DNA of 10,213 nucleotides from contig WJKQ01000100.1 in the NCBI GenBank assembly GCA_014728975.1, positions 1-10,213 of the forward strand, read 5' to 3'. Origin of the DNA: Candidatus Peregrinibacteria bacterium. Its GTDB lineage: Bacteria > Patescibacteriota > Gracilibacteria > UBA1369 > LOWO2-01-FULL-3. The notes under the pieces are model-generated. The model made no database searches. It was not told the origin of the DNA and worked only from the letters and a program-made list of their open reading frames with translations. This document shows positions 1 through 6,267 of the stretch, piece by piece (position 1 is the first letter of the stretch; each line of letters begins with the position of its first letter). A program made the position numbers and the translations under genes.

Positions 1-1478
1 CAATAAGAGAAAGCCGGATAGATGAAAACGGAAATTATGAAATAGAAATTCCAAAACTAACAAAAGGAAAATACACGGTTTACCTGCTTCAAATATCGCA
101 GGATAAAACATGGTCAAAAAACCTGAGTTATCAAATTGAAATTATTGAACCGGCTAAAAATATTTTACCTTATTTATCATTGATTGCAGCCGCAATTTTA
201 ATGGCTGTCATATTTTTGTTATTAAATAAAAAATCAAACAAAAAGCGCGAAAAGAAACAATATTTTAAAAACCTAAAAAAATATCTTTCAAAATTTTTGA
301 TATTAACGATAATTACGGCACTGGTTCCGGCAATACCAGGTTCGGCATCAGCTCCTCAATTACTGCTTTACGAAGGAAGATTGTTGGATAATTCCGGAAA
401 CGTAATCACATCCGCGCATACTTTTAGATTTTCATTATGGTCAAGCGGAGATTTTGTGCCGGGAGATATTGACGGTGCGGGGAATATAAATACAGGCTCT
501 GCCAATTACGCGGGATGGCAGGAAGAACAAACAATTTCTCCAAACAGCAACGGAACATTCTCGATAAAACTCGGAACCGTTACGTCGCTTCCGGTGATCA
601 ATTACGCAATACATAAATTTCTGCAGGTTGAAATAAAACCTTCAGGAAGTCCAAACACTTCATACGAACTTATGGATCCAACCGGAGACAATGGAGCGGA
701 CACAAACGACAGAAAAACAATCGCATCCGTGCCGTACGCGTTAAACACTGAAGCGGCGCAATTTTCTTACGATGAAACATTTACACTCGACAAGGACAAT
801 ACGGTGGAAAACGCCGGCACAGGATCGATTGAATTAAAATTCGGCGACACATTATCAAAAATTCTATCTTACGACACGGATAATAATTATTTTAATTTCA
901 ATGACAGCGTAAACATTGAGGGGAATTTATCTCTTACCGGAACTGTAGACGGAGTAGATATCAGTAATATGCAGTTTTCAGACATCGGTACACGAATAAA
1001 AAAGGAATCGTTAAAAGCCGAATATCCCGGAGGAACAGTCAAAGGAGACGGAATAAACAATAAAGGGAAACTTGAAACCTCGTCGGTAGACCTCGGAGGC
1101 CCGAATAAACTTAATTTCTACAGATGGACAACACAACAATTACTATTGGAAGACATTGATCTGGTTATTTCATATAAATTGCCTTTGGATTTTGTAAGTT
1201 TTACCGCCACGCCACTAAAAGTGATGTATCGCACCAGTGATGGAATAACCGCCACAAATAAAGTTGATATTTCACTTTTTGATACAAATGGAAATGCAGT
1301 TTCTCTTAGCGGAGCAGGTAATTTGGCAAATTCAAACTGGACGACTGCAAATATTGCATTCGGAGGCAGTCCCACGTTTACAGCCGGACAGACAATAACC
1401 CTACATCTGAAACTTTCCACTACAAGCGCAGGCTTTGCGGAAGTTGCGGATGTGGTTTTTGAATATAACGGACGATAA
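1..1478 (+). CDS. Multidomain surface protein (5' truncated): Ig-like segment, two membrane helices, fibre-like ectodomain
   Basis: The frame is open from base 3 to the TAA at 1476-1478, giving 491 visible residues; the true start lies outside the window. Residues 5-50 resemble the end of an Ig-like beta domain (ENGNYEI, KGKYTVYLLQ). Residues 54-75 form a membrane helix, 76-97 a very Lys-rich loop, and 98-112 a second hydrophobic helix ending in GSASA, which resembles a signal peptidase I site. The charge pattern suggests out-in-out topology with a cytoplasmic loop. After this come a domain starting LLLYEGRLLDNSGN and ending SVPYALN (about 120-250), typical of modular CPR and tail-fibre-like secreted proteins, a stalk module (261-313), and a C-terminal head (about 337-491) shared with the next gene. 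No in-frame ATG or GTG separates the two halves except an ATG inside helix 1, so it appears to be one fused protein. The function is unknown; adhesin or surface fibre is an inference. Confidence 0.8.
   Translation, partial: IRESRIDENGNYEIEIPKLTKGKYTVYLLQISQDKTWSKNLSYQIEIIEPAKNILPYLSLIAAAILMAVIFLLLNKKSNKKREKKQYFKNLKKYLSKFLILTIITALVPAIPGSASAPQLLLYEGRLLDNSGNVITSAHTFRFSLWSSGDFVPGDIDGAGNINTGSANYAGWQEEQTISPNSNGTFSIKLGTVTSLPVINYAIHKFLQVEIKPSGSPNTSYELMDPTGDNGADTNDRKTIASVPYALNTEAAQFSYDETFTLDKDNTVENAGTGSIELKFGDTLSKILSYDTDNNYFNFNDSVNIEGNLSLTGTVDGVDISNMQFSDIGTRIKKESLKAEYPGGTVKGDGINNKGKLETSSVDLGGPNKLNFYRWTTQQLLLEDIDLVISYKLPLDFVSFTATPLKVMYRTSDGITATNKVDISLFDTNGNAVSLSGAGNLANSNWTTANIAFGGSPTFTAGQTITLHLKLSTTSAGFAEVADVVFEYNGR
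783..941 (+). repeat. Stalk module, copy in gene 1
   Basis: Codes for a stretch of about 50 residues with the pattern L-D-x-D ... I-E-L-K-F-G-D ... I-L-S-Y-D ... F-N-F-N-D ... I-E-G-N-L. The same arrangement (acidic start, L-x-F-G, short beta strand with an acidic turn, D-x-x-x-x-G-x-L end) occurs once in gene 2 (about 1795-1953) and twice in gene 3 (about 3760-3894 and 3910-4044). It is a protein-level repeat across three adjacent genes, judged by eye. Confidence 0.5.
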
Positions 1479-1647
1479 TAATTTAACCAAAATCTATATG
1501 TAAAAATTAGAACCAACATCCTTCTTCCTCTGTTTACTGGACAACAGGAGGTAGTGGAAGGGGAAGGGATTGCAAGCGTCAAAGTAATCCCTCAAATCCT
1601 CATTTGGAGGAAAACAAAAAAAATTATATTTAACTAACAAAAATAAA
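1479..1647 (+). promoter_or_regulatory. Intergenic leader with pyrimidine/purine-rich foldable segment
   Basis: This 169-nt gap holds no gene. The stretch from about 1520 to 1610 can fold into consecutive hairpins: CTGTT (1530-1534) with AACAG (1543-1547), extended by CTTCC (1524-1528) with GGAAG (1556-1560); AGGGATT (1565-1571) with AATCCCT (1586-1592); and CCTCAAAT with ATTTGGAGG (1590-1610, one bulge). An A-rich run leads to the ATG at 1648. No T-run follows, so it is not a standard terminator on this strand. It may be a 5' leader or an mRNA processing or stability element. It matches no riboswitch class that I recognise, and no convincing promoter was found in it. Confidence 0.35.
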
Positions 1648-3567
1648 ATGAAGACGCAAAATACAAATCGATGGAAATGGACACAGCGTTTTGTTGCAAC
1701 GTTTGTAGTGAGCATGCTCATGGCAAGTCTTACAGGACAGGCATCCGCGCGTATCCTTTTCCAGGATGATGACTTCCACGATATTGTATCGGAAGGAATC
1801 ATGTTAAATTCCGACGACGGTGGTGATGAAGACGTCACGTTACAGTTCGGAAACGACGGTACAGACGCAACTATAATTTTTGATGATGGCACAGGAAACG
1901 TTACTTTATCCACTGACGGAGGAGATTTCTCATTCAGTGATGACAACATCACTACTACCGGTGATTTGAGTTCAACTGACATTACAGCTACTGGAGTTAT
2001 CAATTTTGCCAGTGCGACCAGAATGGCTTTGCCCCAGGGAGCAACAAATCCCGGGACATGTACCGAAGGCGATCTTTTTTACAACACAACTGATAACACG
2101 ATTTACAGCTGTACAGCTTCAAATACATGGACCGCTCTAAGTTCGGGCAATCAGGACTTTGAAAGTGTATATTCTGCGGACGCGGATAATACATTAACTG
2201 CAAGTGGAACATTTGATATCGACGCGACCGGAGCTTTGGGGATAGATTCTGACTCTACTGTTACAGTCGGAGGCGCTGGTGTTTCCGTTACTTCAGATGG
2301 AGGAATCGTAGCCTTAACTGGAGACGGAACAAATGATATTGATATCTCAAATGCAGGCGCGACAATTGACATGGACGCATCAAATGTAGACATTAGCACA
2401 AGTACATGGGATATCACATCTGCGGGTGTAGCTTCCGGTTTTACGGGCCTGACCTCAACAGGTACGGTAAACTTTTCAGGAGCAGGCGGATTTAGAATTA
2501 GGGAAGATAGTGATCCTGCAACAAACGCAGCATGTGCAACAGTAGGAGAAATAATTTTGGATACTACCGATAACGAAATTCAGGTTTGTACAGCGACGGG
2601 AGGAGCAGGAGCGGCAACATGGACAACTGTGTCTGCCGGCGACGCCGATACACTTGACGGATTGGATTCCCTACAATTTTTAAGAAGCGATACAAGTGAC
2701 GCATACACTTCCGGAACACTCACGTTTAACGCGGGAACAACCCTACAAGTGGACGGAACATTGGATGCTGACGGCGTTGTCAACATTGGCGACAATGGAG
2801 ATAATGTTACGATCGATTCCTCAACCTGGGATATAACCGGAGCAGGAGCGGCATCAGGATTCACTACTATTGACGCTTCAGGAAATATTACAACATCAGG
2901 CGGCGATTTTGTTATCGGAACAACCGGATTAACAGAAACCAATGGCGCGGGCGATAATGGTGCGACATTAATTGGTGTAGATCAGACTGAGTTTGACAAT
3001 TCATCAAGTACAAATGTACAGGATGTATTGGATGACTTTGATTCTTTTGTCGGTTCAAATGCGCCAAATGTTGATGAATTGACTTTTGAACCTGAATACC
3101 CTGACGCAGTAATATACCAGGATGGTACAAACAATAAAGGTAAATTAGTTTCCGAATACGACAGTACAAATCTACGTCAATATTACAGATGGGATACAAA
3201 GAAAAAGACCGCACAGGATATAGATATAAGATTTAGACATGAATTACCGGCCGACTTTGACGACGCAGGAAACTTAACGGTAAGATATAGAACAAACACT
3301 ACAAATTCCGCGGATAATTCTGTAGCTGTTACGGTGAGGAACGATACCGATAATACCACATGTCATGCTGATCCGGCCGCGGCGGGAGCTGCAGCAAATA
3401 CATGGGGTACACTCACGATAACAGGAGCTGAAATTGATACGGGATGTTCCGGAGCAAGTCTGCTCGCCGCAAATGATATTATTGAAGTAATAATGAAACT
3501 TGCTTCAGATGACACAAATTCGGGATTTGCTGATGTTGGAGAATTAGTATTCGATTATACTAACTAA
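1648..3567 (+). CDS. Secreted acidic fibre-like surface protein (639 aa)
   Basis: A signal peptide spans residues 1-34 (basic start with K10 and R14, hydrophobic 15-30, end QASA). It is followed by the ARILFQDDDF motif, also found in the next gene. Residues about 50-470 are low-complexity beta-rich fibre sequence full of D, G, T, S and N, with no lysine from 11 to 496. Within it are two related modules with a cysteine pair (C138/C155 and C296/C314), two STWDIT-type repeats (252-272, 392-412), and the tail-fibre-like motif DADTLDGLDSLQFLR (332-346). A segment ending VQDVLDDFDSF precedes the head. The C-terminal head (about 477-639) matches that of gene 1 (EYP, NNKGKL, YRW, DID, LP-DF, YRT, GFA) and has C572 and C600. 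It is probably exported and oligomeric; adhesin is the likely role, with target unknown. The ATG has no Shine-Dalgarno, but no other start precedes the signal peptide. Confidence 0.85.
   Translation: MKTQNTNRWKWTQRFVATFVVSMLMASLTGQASARILFQDDDFHDIVSEGIMLNSDDGGDEDVTLQFGNDGTDATIIFDDGTGNVTLSTDGGDFSFSDDNITTTGDLSSTDITATGVINFASATRMALPQGATNPGTCTEGDLFYNTTDNTIYSCTASNTWTALSSGNQDFESVYSADADNTLTASGTFDIDATGALGIDSDSTVTVGGAGVSVTSDGGIVALTGDGTNDIDISNAGATIDMDASNVDISTSTWDITSAGVASGFTGLTSTGTVNFSGAGGFRIREDSDPATNAACATVGEIILDTTDNEIQVCTATGGAGAATWTTVSAGDADTLDGLDSLQFLRSDTSDAYTSGTLTFNAGTTLQVDGTLDADGVVNIGDNGDNVTIDSSTWDITGAGAASGFTTIDASGNITTSGGDFVIGTTGLTETNGAGDNGATLIGVDQTEFDNSSSTNVQDVLDDFDSFVGSNAPNVDELTFEPEYPDAVIYQDGTNNKGKLVSEYDSTNLRQYYRWDTKKKTAQDIDIRFRHELPADFDDAGNLTVRYRTNTTNSADNSVAVTVRNDTDNTTCHADPAAAGAAANTWGTLTITGAEIDTGCSGASLLAANDIIEVIMKLASDDTNSGFADVGELVFDYTN
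1993..2139 (+). repeat. Cys-pair module, copy 1 (gene 2)
   Basis: Codes for residues 116-164: GVINF, then CTEGDLFYNTTDNTIYSC, then TWTAL. The two Cys are 17 residues apart on either side of a predicted beta hairpin, so a disulfide is plausible in an exported protein. Copy 2 is at 2458-2628. Confidence 0.6.
2401..2463 (+). repeat. STWDIT repeat, copy 1 (gene 2)
   Basis: Residues 252-272, STWDITSAGVASGF followed by TGLTSTG. It is repeated at 2821-2883 (residues 392-412) as STWDITGAGAASGF followed by TTIDASG. The protein is better conserved than the DNA, which differs at many third positions, so the duplication is not recent. Confidence 0.65.
2458..2628 (+). repeat. Cys-pair module, copy 2 (gene 2)
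   Basis: Codes for residues 271-327: GTVNF, then a stretch from C296 to C314 with the core DTTDNEIQVCTAT, then TWTTV. It aligns with copy 1 over about 50 residues. Gene 3 has a Cys-less relative (TGSVFFNTNTGEFFIKQDDG, residues 251-270). Confidence 0.6.
2821..2883 (+). repeat. STWDIT repeat, copy 2 (gene 2)
   Basis: Second copy of the 21-residue STWDIT unit, preceded as in copy 1 by a VDI/VTI strand. It is probably one rung or segment of the fibre shaft. Confidence 0.65.
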
Positions 3568-3570
3568 TTA

Positions 3571-3621
3571 TAATTGGCGCTTAGTCTCCCCGAGTTATCG
3601 GGGGGATTATAGCGCCAATTA
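3571..3621 (+). terminator. Strong intergenic hairpin without a T-run
   Basis: An 11-bp outer stem, TAATTGGCGCT (3571-3581) with AGCGCCAATTA (3611-3621), encloses an inner stem of nine pairs (eight Watson-Crick, one G-U), TCTCCCCGA (3585-3593) with TCGGGGGGA (3598-3606), closed by a GTTA loop. It starts 4 nt after the stop of gene 2. No T-run follows on the plus strand, so it may be a partial terminator, an mRNA 3'-end stabiliser, or a processing signal setting the gene 2 to gene 3 ratio. The hairpin itself is certain by pairing; its role is inferred. Confidence 0.6.
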
Positions 3622-3639
3622 ACACCACGGATATAATAT

Positions 3640-5064
3640 ATGTCAAAAAAGATAAAATACATCATTAAAAATTTCTTAATATTAATATTGCTTCTTACGA
3701 GCAATACAACAGTCTATGCAAGAATAATTTTTGTGGATGATGTATTTGAGAATAAATCTGAAATTTATGAAATAGGATCGGATAACGATGCAAATTCTGA
3801 TCCTTTGGGAGTAAAATTTGGTAGGACAAATCCTGAATATTTTTACTGGAATACCAGCACCTTCCGGGTAACGGACGATTTAACGGTCCAGGGAAATCAG
3901 TTCATACAGGGCATAGGAATTATGCTGGATTCGGATAATACCCAAGCCGGAGAAGACGTTTATATAGCAGCCAACCAGGGGAGCGATAACGATGCATATA
4001 TACGATATAATTCTGGAGGTGACCAATGGGAAATATCAAACGATAGCCAGCCGTTTGAACCTGTTCTGACGCCAAGCAGAATTAATCTGGACGACGCGTA
4101 CGATAATTTCAGAACAAACGCGTCAACAGTTTCAGTTGACGGGGGGGAGGGACAGACCGGCGGGCTGGTTTTTGACGGTGCGCTGGCAACAGAGGAAACT
4201 GTAACTATTTCCAATTCTGAAAATGGAGGTGTTCTTTCGTTGGAAAATTCCGGCTCCGGTCCGACATTTAATATATTTAATTCTTTTAATCCTGCAGTTA
4301 CAGAATGGCAGGTCTTTAATGATGGTACGAATCAGGTATCAATTCTGACAGGAACGCAAGACCCCACATCTGTTGCAACGGATGCTGATACAGGTTCGGT
4401 TTTCTTTAATACGAATACCGGAGAATTTTTTATAAAGCAGGATGACGGCCTTACGACCAATTGGGAACTAAACGGCCTTACGACAGATCTCAATGAAGCT
4501 TTGCAGGGAACATTTGGAATTCCTTCAGCGGCAAACCGGTTTGTAACAGACGATGATCCGCGTTTAGAACAGAATAGCGGTGCCTACGGAGAAACAGCTT
4601 TGGGTACTCACCTGGATTATGATACCTATAACAGAAATATAGATAATGAATTTATCTATTTTACGCGAATATTTCTGCCTGCCGATACTATAGTGGATTC
4701 TGTAGGAGTATTTACAACACAAAATAGAACCGGAAATGTAAACTTGGGAATTTATTCAGACAGTGCCGGCCCCTTTACAAAACTGGCTGAAACAGGAACA
4801 CAGTCAGGAGTGACTTCTCCATATTTTGATTTTTGGGAATACGACCTGACATCACAGTTAAATATTAGTAGCGCCGGACATTATTGGTTGGCTATGGCAA
4901 CAAATCGAAGACCCAGAGCCGCAATGTATATAAACGCAAATGATAATTTTATCCCTTATAGAATTGAAACAAAAACAACGAACAGTACAACACTCCCAAC
5001 AACAGCTAACCCAAACTCCCTGGGTAACGTAACTCATCTTCCTTTTATTGCCGCCTTCGAATAA
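3640..5064 (+). CDS. Secreted fibre-like surface protein with a distinct C-terminal head (474 aa)
   Basis: A signal peptide covers residues 1-27 (SKKIKYIIK, then a Leu/Ile-rich core, ending VYA). The mature region starts RIIFVDDVF, like gene 2. Two copies of the stalk module follow (about 41-85 and 91-135; the second has GIMLDSDN, gene 2 has GIMLNSDD). Next come a segment with NLDDAYDNF (149-157), a Cys-less hairpin module (about 245-275), and the motif NRFVTDDDPRLE (299-310), which is common in phage-tail-fibre-like proteins. The last 150 residues form a beta-rich domain unlike the heads of genes 1 and 2, and may be jelly-roll-like. No Cys is present. The end is 1 nt from the stop of the convergent SLH gene. 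A run of seven G lies at 4141-4147. It probably belongs to the same surface system as gene 2; the partner or ligand is unknown. Confidence 0.82.
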   Translation: MSKKIKYIIKNFLILILLLTSNTTVYARIIFVDDVFENKSEIYEIGSDNDANSDPLGVKFGRTNPEYFYWNTSTFRVTDDLTVQGNQFIQGIGIMLDSDNTQAGEDVYIAANQGSDNDAYIRYNSGGDQWEISNDSQPFEPVLTPSRINLDDAYDNFRTNASTVSVDGGEGQTGGLVFDGALATEETVTISNSENGGVLSLENSGSGPTFNIFNSFNPAVTEWQVFNDGTNQVSILTGTQDPTSVATDADTGSVFFNTNTGEFFIKQDDGLTTNWELNGLTTDLNEALQGTFGIPSAANRFVTDDDPRLEQNSGAYGETALGTHLDYDTYNRNIDNEFIYFTRIFLPADTIVDSVGVFTTQNRTGNVNLGIYSDSAGPFTKLAETGTQSGVTSPYFDFWEYDLTSQLNISSAGHYWLAMATNRRPRAAMYINANDNFIPYRIETKTTNSTTLPTTANPNSLGNVTHLPFIAAFE

Positions 5065-5065
5065 T

Positions 5066-6118
5066 TTAATATTCGGTTCCACCAACCTGTGCCAAAATAT
5101 CTCTGGCGATATCTTTGATGTGTCTCGCTATAATCTGGGTATCATTATTTACTTCCCAAGCCTCTCCGGCCTTATCAATTGCTTTATTGGCCCATTCTTC
5201 TGCCTGGGCATTATCTCCCTGAACCGCAAAAATAAACGACTCTACCAGCCAATTATATGCTTTTGCTAATTTAGCCGCGCCTACAACTACTTTATCATCC
5301 GGATTGTTTTGATAAGCCTGCCATGTAAGATCAACCGCAAGATCCGAAGCAGTTTTGGCTTCACTAATTTTATTTGCAGCAATAAATTGGTCTATCTGGA
5401 TCATTTCCTGTTCCGCAATGTCAAGTAAAAGCTGTGTATTATATTTTCCTTTAATCAAAGTAAGCAGATAGATCATATTTGCAACCTCGGCACGGGTGAG
5501 TATTTTACCCGGATTTAAATTTCCGTTTTCATCGGGACTTATTACTCCGACCATCGCGGCATAATTTACATAAGGAGCAAACCAGGCATCATCGGGAACA
5601 TCGGGAGCCATTTTTGAAGTGGCTTCCAAAGCCTCCTGTTTAATTTTATTTGCCTCTAAAAGCATTTTTATAAACTCCGCTTTATTTACATTCCTTGTTG
5701 GAGCAAAGGTATTGTCTTCGGCGTTCCCGCTAACAATTCCCAAATCTTTTCCTTTCATAACAAACCGAGCAAACCAGGCATTACTTGGCACATCTGGAAA
5801 AGTGCTCAAGCCGAAATCTTCGGGCGACTCAATACTTGACCCCTCCAGAACAACCTTCAGAACCTCTGCACGATTTATCGTATTTTCCGGCTTAAAAGTC
5901 CCATCGGGATAGCCGTTGATAATGCCGTTTTGCCGCAAAAAAGTGATAGCTGAATAATATTTATAATCAAGGGGAACATCCGTAAAATCGGCACTCGCTA
6001 CCTGAAGGCCTGATTTTGTTGACTCCTGAGCAAAAACTGGTGGTGCACACAAAGAAAAAACCATTACGGAAAACAACAAACAAAGCAAAGACTTTTTGGT
6101 AATTTTTGAAATTTTCAT
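5066..6118 (-). CDS. Exported protein with three SLH domains and a helical C-terminal domain (350 aa)
   Basis: The signal peptide spans residues 1-30 (KISKITKK, hydrophobic core, end VFA before Q31). Three SLH domains follow directly: about 45-93 (FTDV, GIINGYPDGTFKPENTINRAE), 107-155 (FPDV, GIVSGNAEDNTFAPTRNVNKAE) and 171-219 (APDV, GVISPDENGNLNPGKILTRAE). SLH domains are known to bind secondary cell-wall polymers non-covalently, so this protein is expected on the cell wall. Residues about 225-346 are predicted all-helical, rich in Ala, Glu and Lys, and resemble TPR-like helical hairpins; I do not recognise a named family there. The gene starts at an ATG with a basic N-terminus and no Shine-Dalgarno, and is divergent from the Cys-rich gene. 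An LC pair in the signal peptide is not a valid lipobox. Confidence 0.9.
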   Translation of the reverse strand: MKISKITKKSLLCLLFSVMVFSLCAPPVFAQESTKSGLQVASADFTDVPLDYKYYSAITFLRQNGIINGYPDGTFKPENTINRAEVLKVVLEGSSIESPEDFGLSTFPDVPSNAWFARFVMKGKDLGIVSGNAEDNTFAPTRNVNKAEFIKMLLEANKIKQEALEATSKMAPDVPDDAWFAPYVNYAAMVGVISPDENGNLNPGKILTRAEVANMIYLLTLIKGKYNTQLLLDIAEQEMIQIDQFIAANKISEAKTASDLAVDLTWQAYQNNPDDKVVVGAAKLAKAYNWLVESFIFAVQGDNAQAEEWANKAIDKAGEAWEVNNDTQIIARHIKDIARDILAQVGGTEY

Positions 6119-6151
6119 TTCTTATAAGTTAAAAATTATTTTTCATTTGAT

Positions 6152-6160
6152 ATTATCACA
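6152..6160 (-). promoter_or_regulatory. Candidate extended -10 promoter for the SLH gene
   Basis: On the minus strand TGT is followed directly by GATAAT, an extended -10 with one mismatch to TATAAT. It would give a leader of about 25-30 nt before the ATG at 6118. The -35 region is poor (T-rich), so confidence is moderate. Confidence 0.35.
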
Positions 6161-6232
6161 TAAAAAAATAATAAGAAAAGTTTATATGCTAGCGATATTT
6201 AAGATTTATGGTTTCCCTTGAATAATAATAAA

Positions 6233-6259
6233 TTGATATTTTTTAATTTTTGTTATAAT
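6233..6259 (+). promoter_or_regulatory. Extended -10 promoter for the Cys-rich gene, predicting a leaderless mRNA
   Basis: TTGATA (6233-6238), a 15-nt spacer, and TATAAT (6254-6259) preceded by TGT (6251-6253), a full extended -10. Transcription should begin about 6265-6267, at most a few bases before the GTG at 6268, so no leader or ribosome site would be present. Confidence 0.7.
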
Positions 6260-6267
6260 TAAAAAGC

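Noticed and set aside
180..182. TTG as the start of gene 1
   Set aside because: The frame is open back to base 3 with good beta-domain sequence upstream, and the TTG falls inside a membrane helix.
1606..1610. GGAGG as ribosome binding site of gene 2
   Set aside because: It lies 37 nt before the ATG and no start codon lies at a working distance.
1118..2003. Open frames on the minus strand opposite genes 1 and 2
   Set aside because: They lack domains, start sites or promoters, have odd composition, and mirror well-supported plus-strand genes.
3632..3637. TATAAT just before the ATG of gene 3, looking like a promoter
   Set aside because: Transcription would start about 3644, inside the coding region, and there is no -35 at the right distance; the signal peptide needs the ATG at 3640.
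1..5064. Prophage tail-fibre locus
   Set aside because: Tail-fibre-like motifs are present, but all three proteins carry signal peptides or membrane helices and no other phage gene is seen; they are better read as cellular surface proteins.
6040..6075. Lipoprotein signal in the SLH protein (Leu-Cys in the signal peptide)
   Set aside because: The residue before Cys is Leu, not Gly, Ala or Ser, and a normal VFA cleavage site follows eight residues later.
6121..6128. CTTATAAG palindrome next to the SLH gene ATG as an operator
   Set aside because: An 8-bp AT-rich palindrome is expected by chance in such sequence and nothing else supports it.
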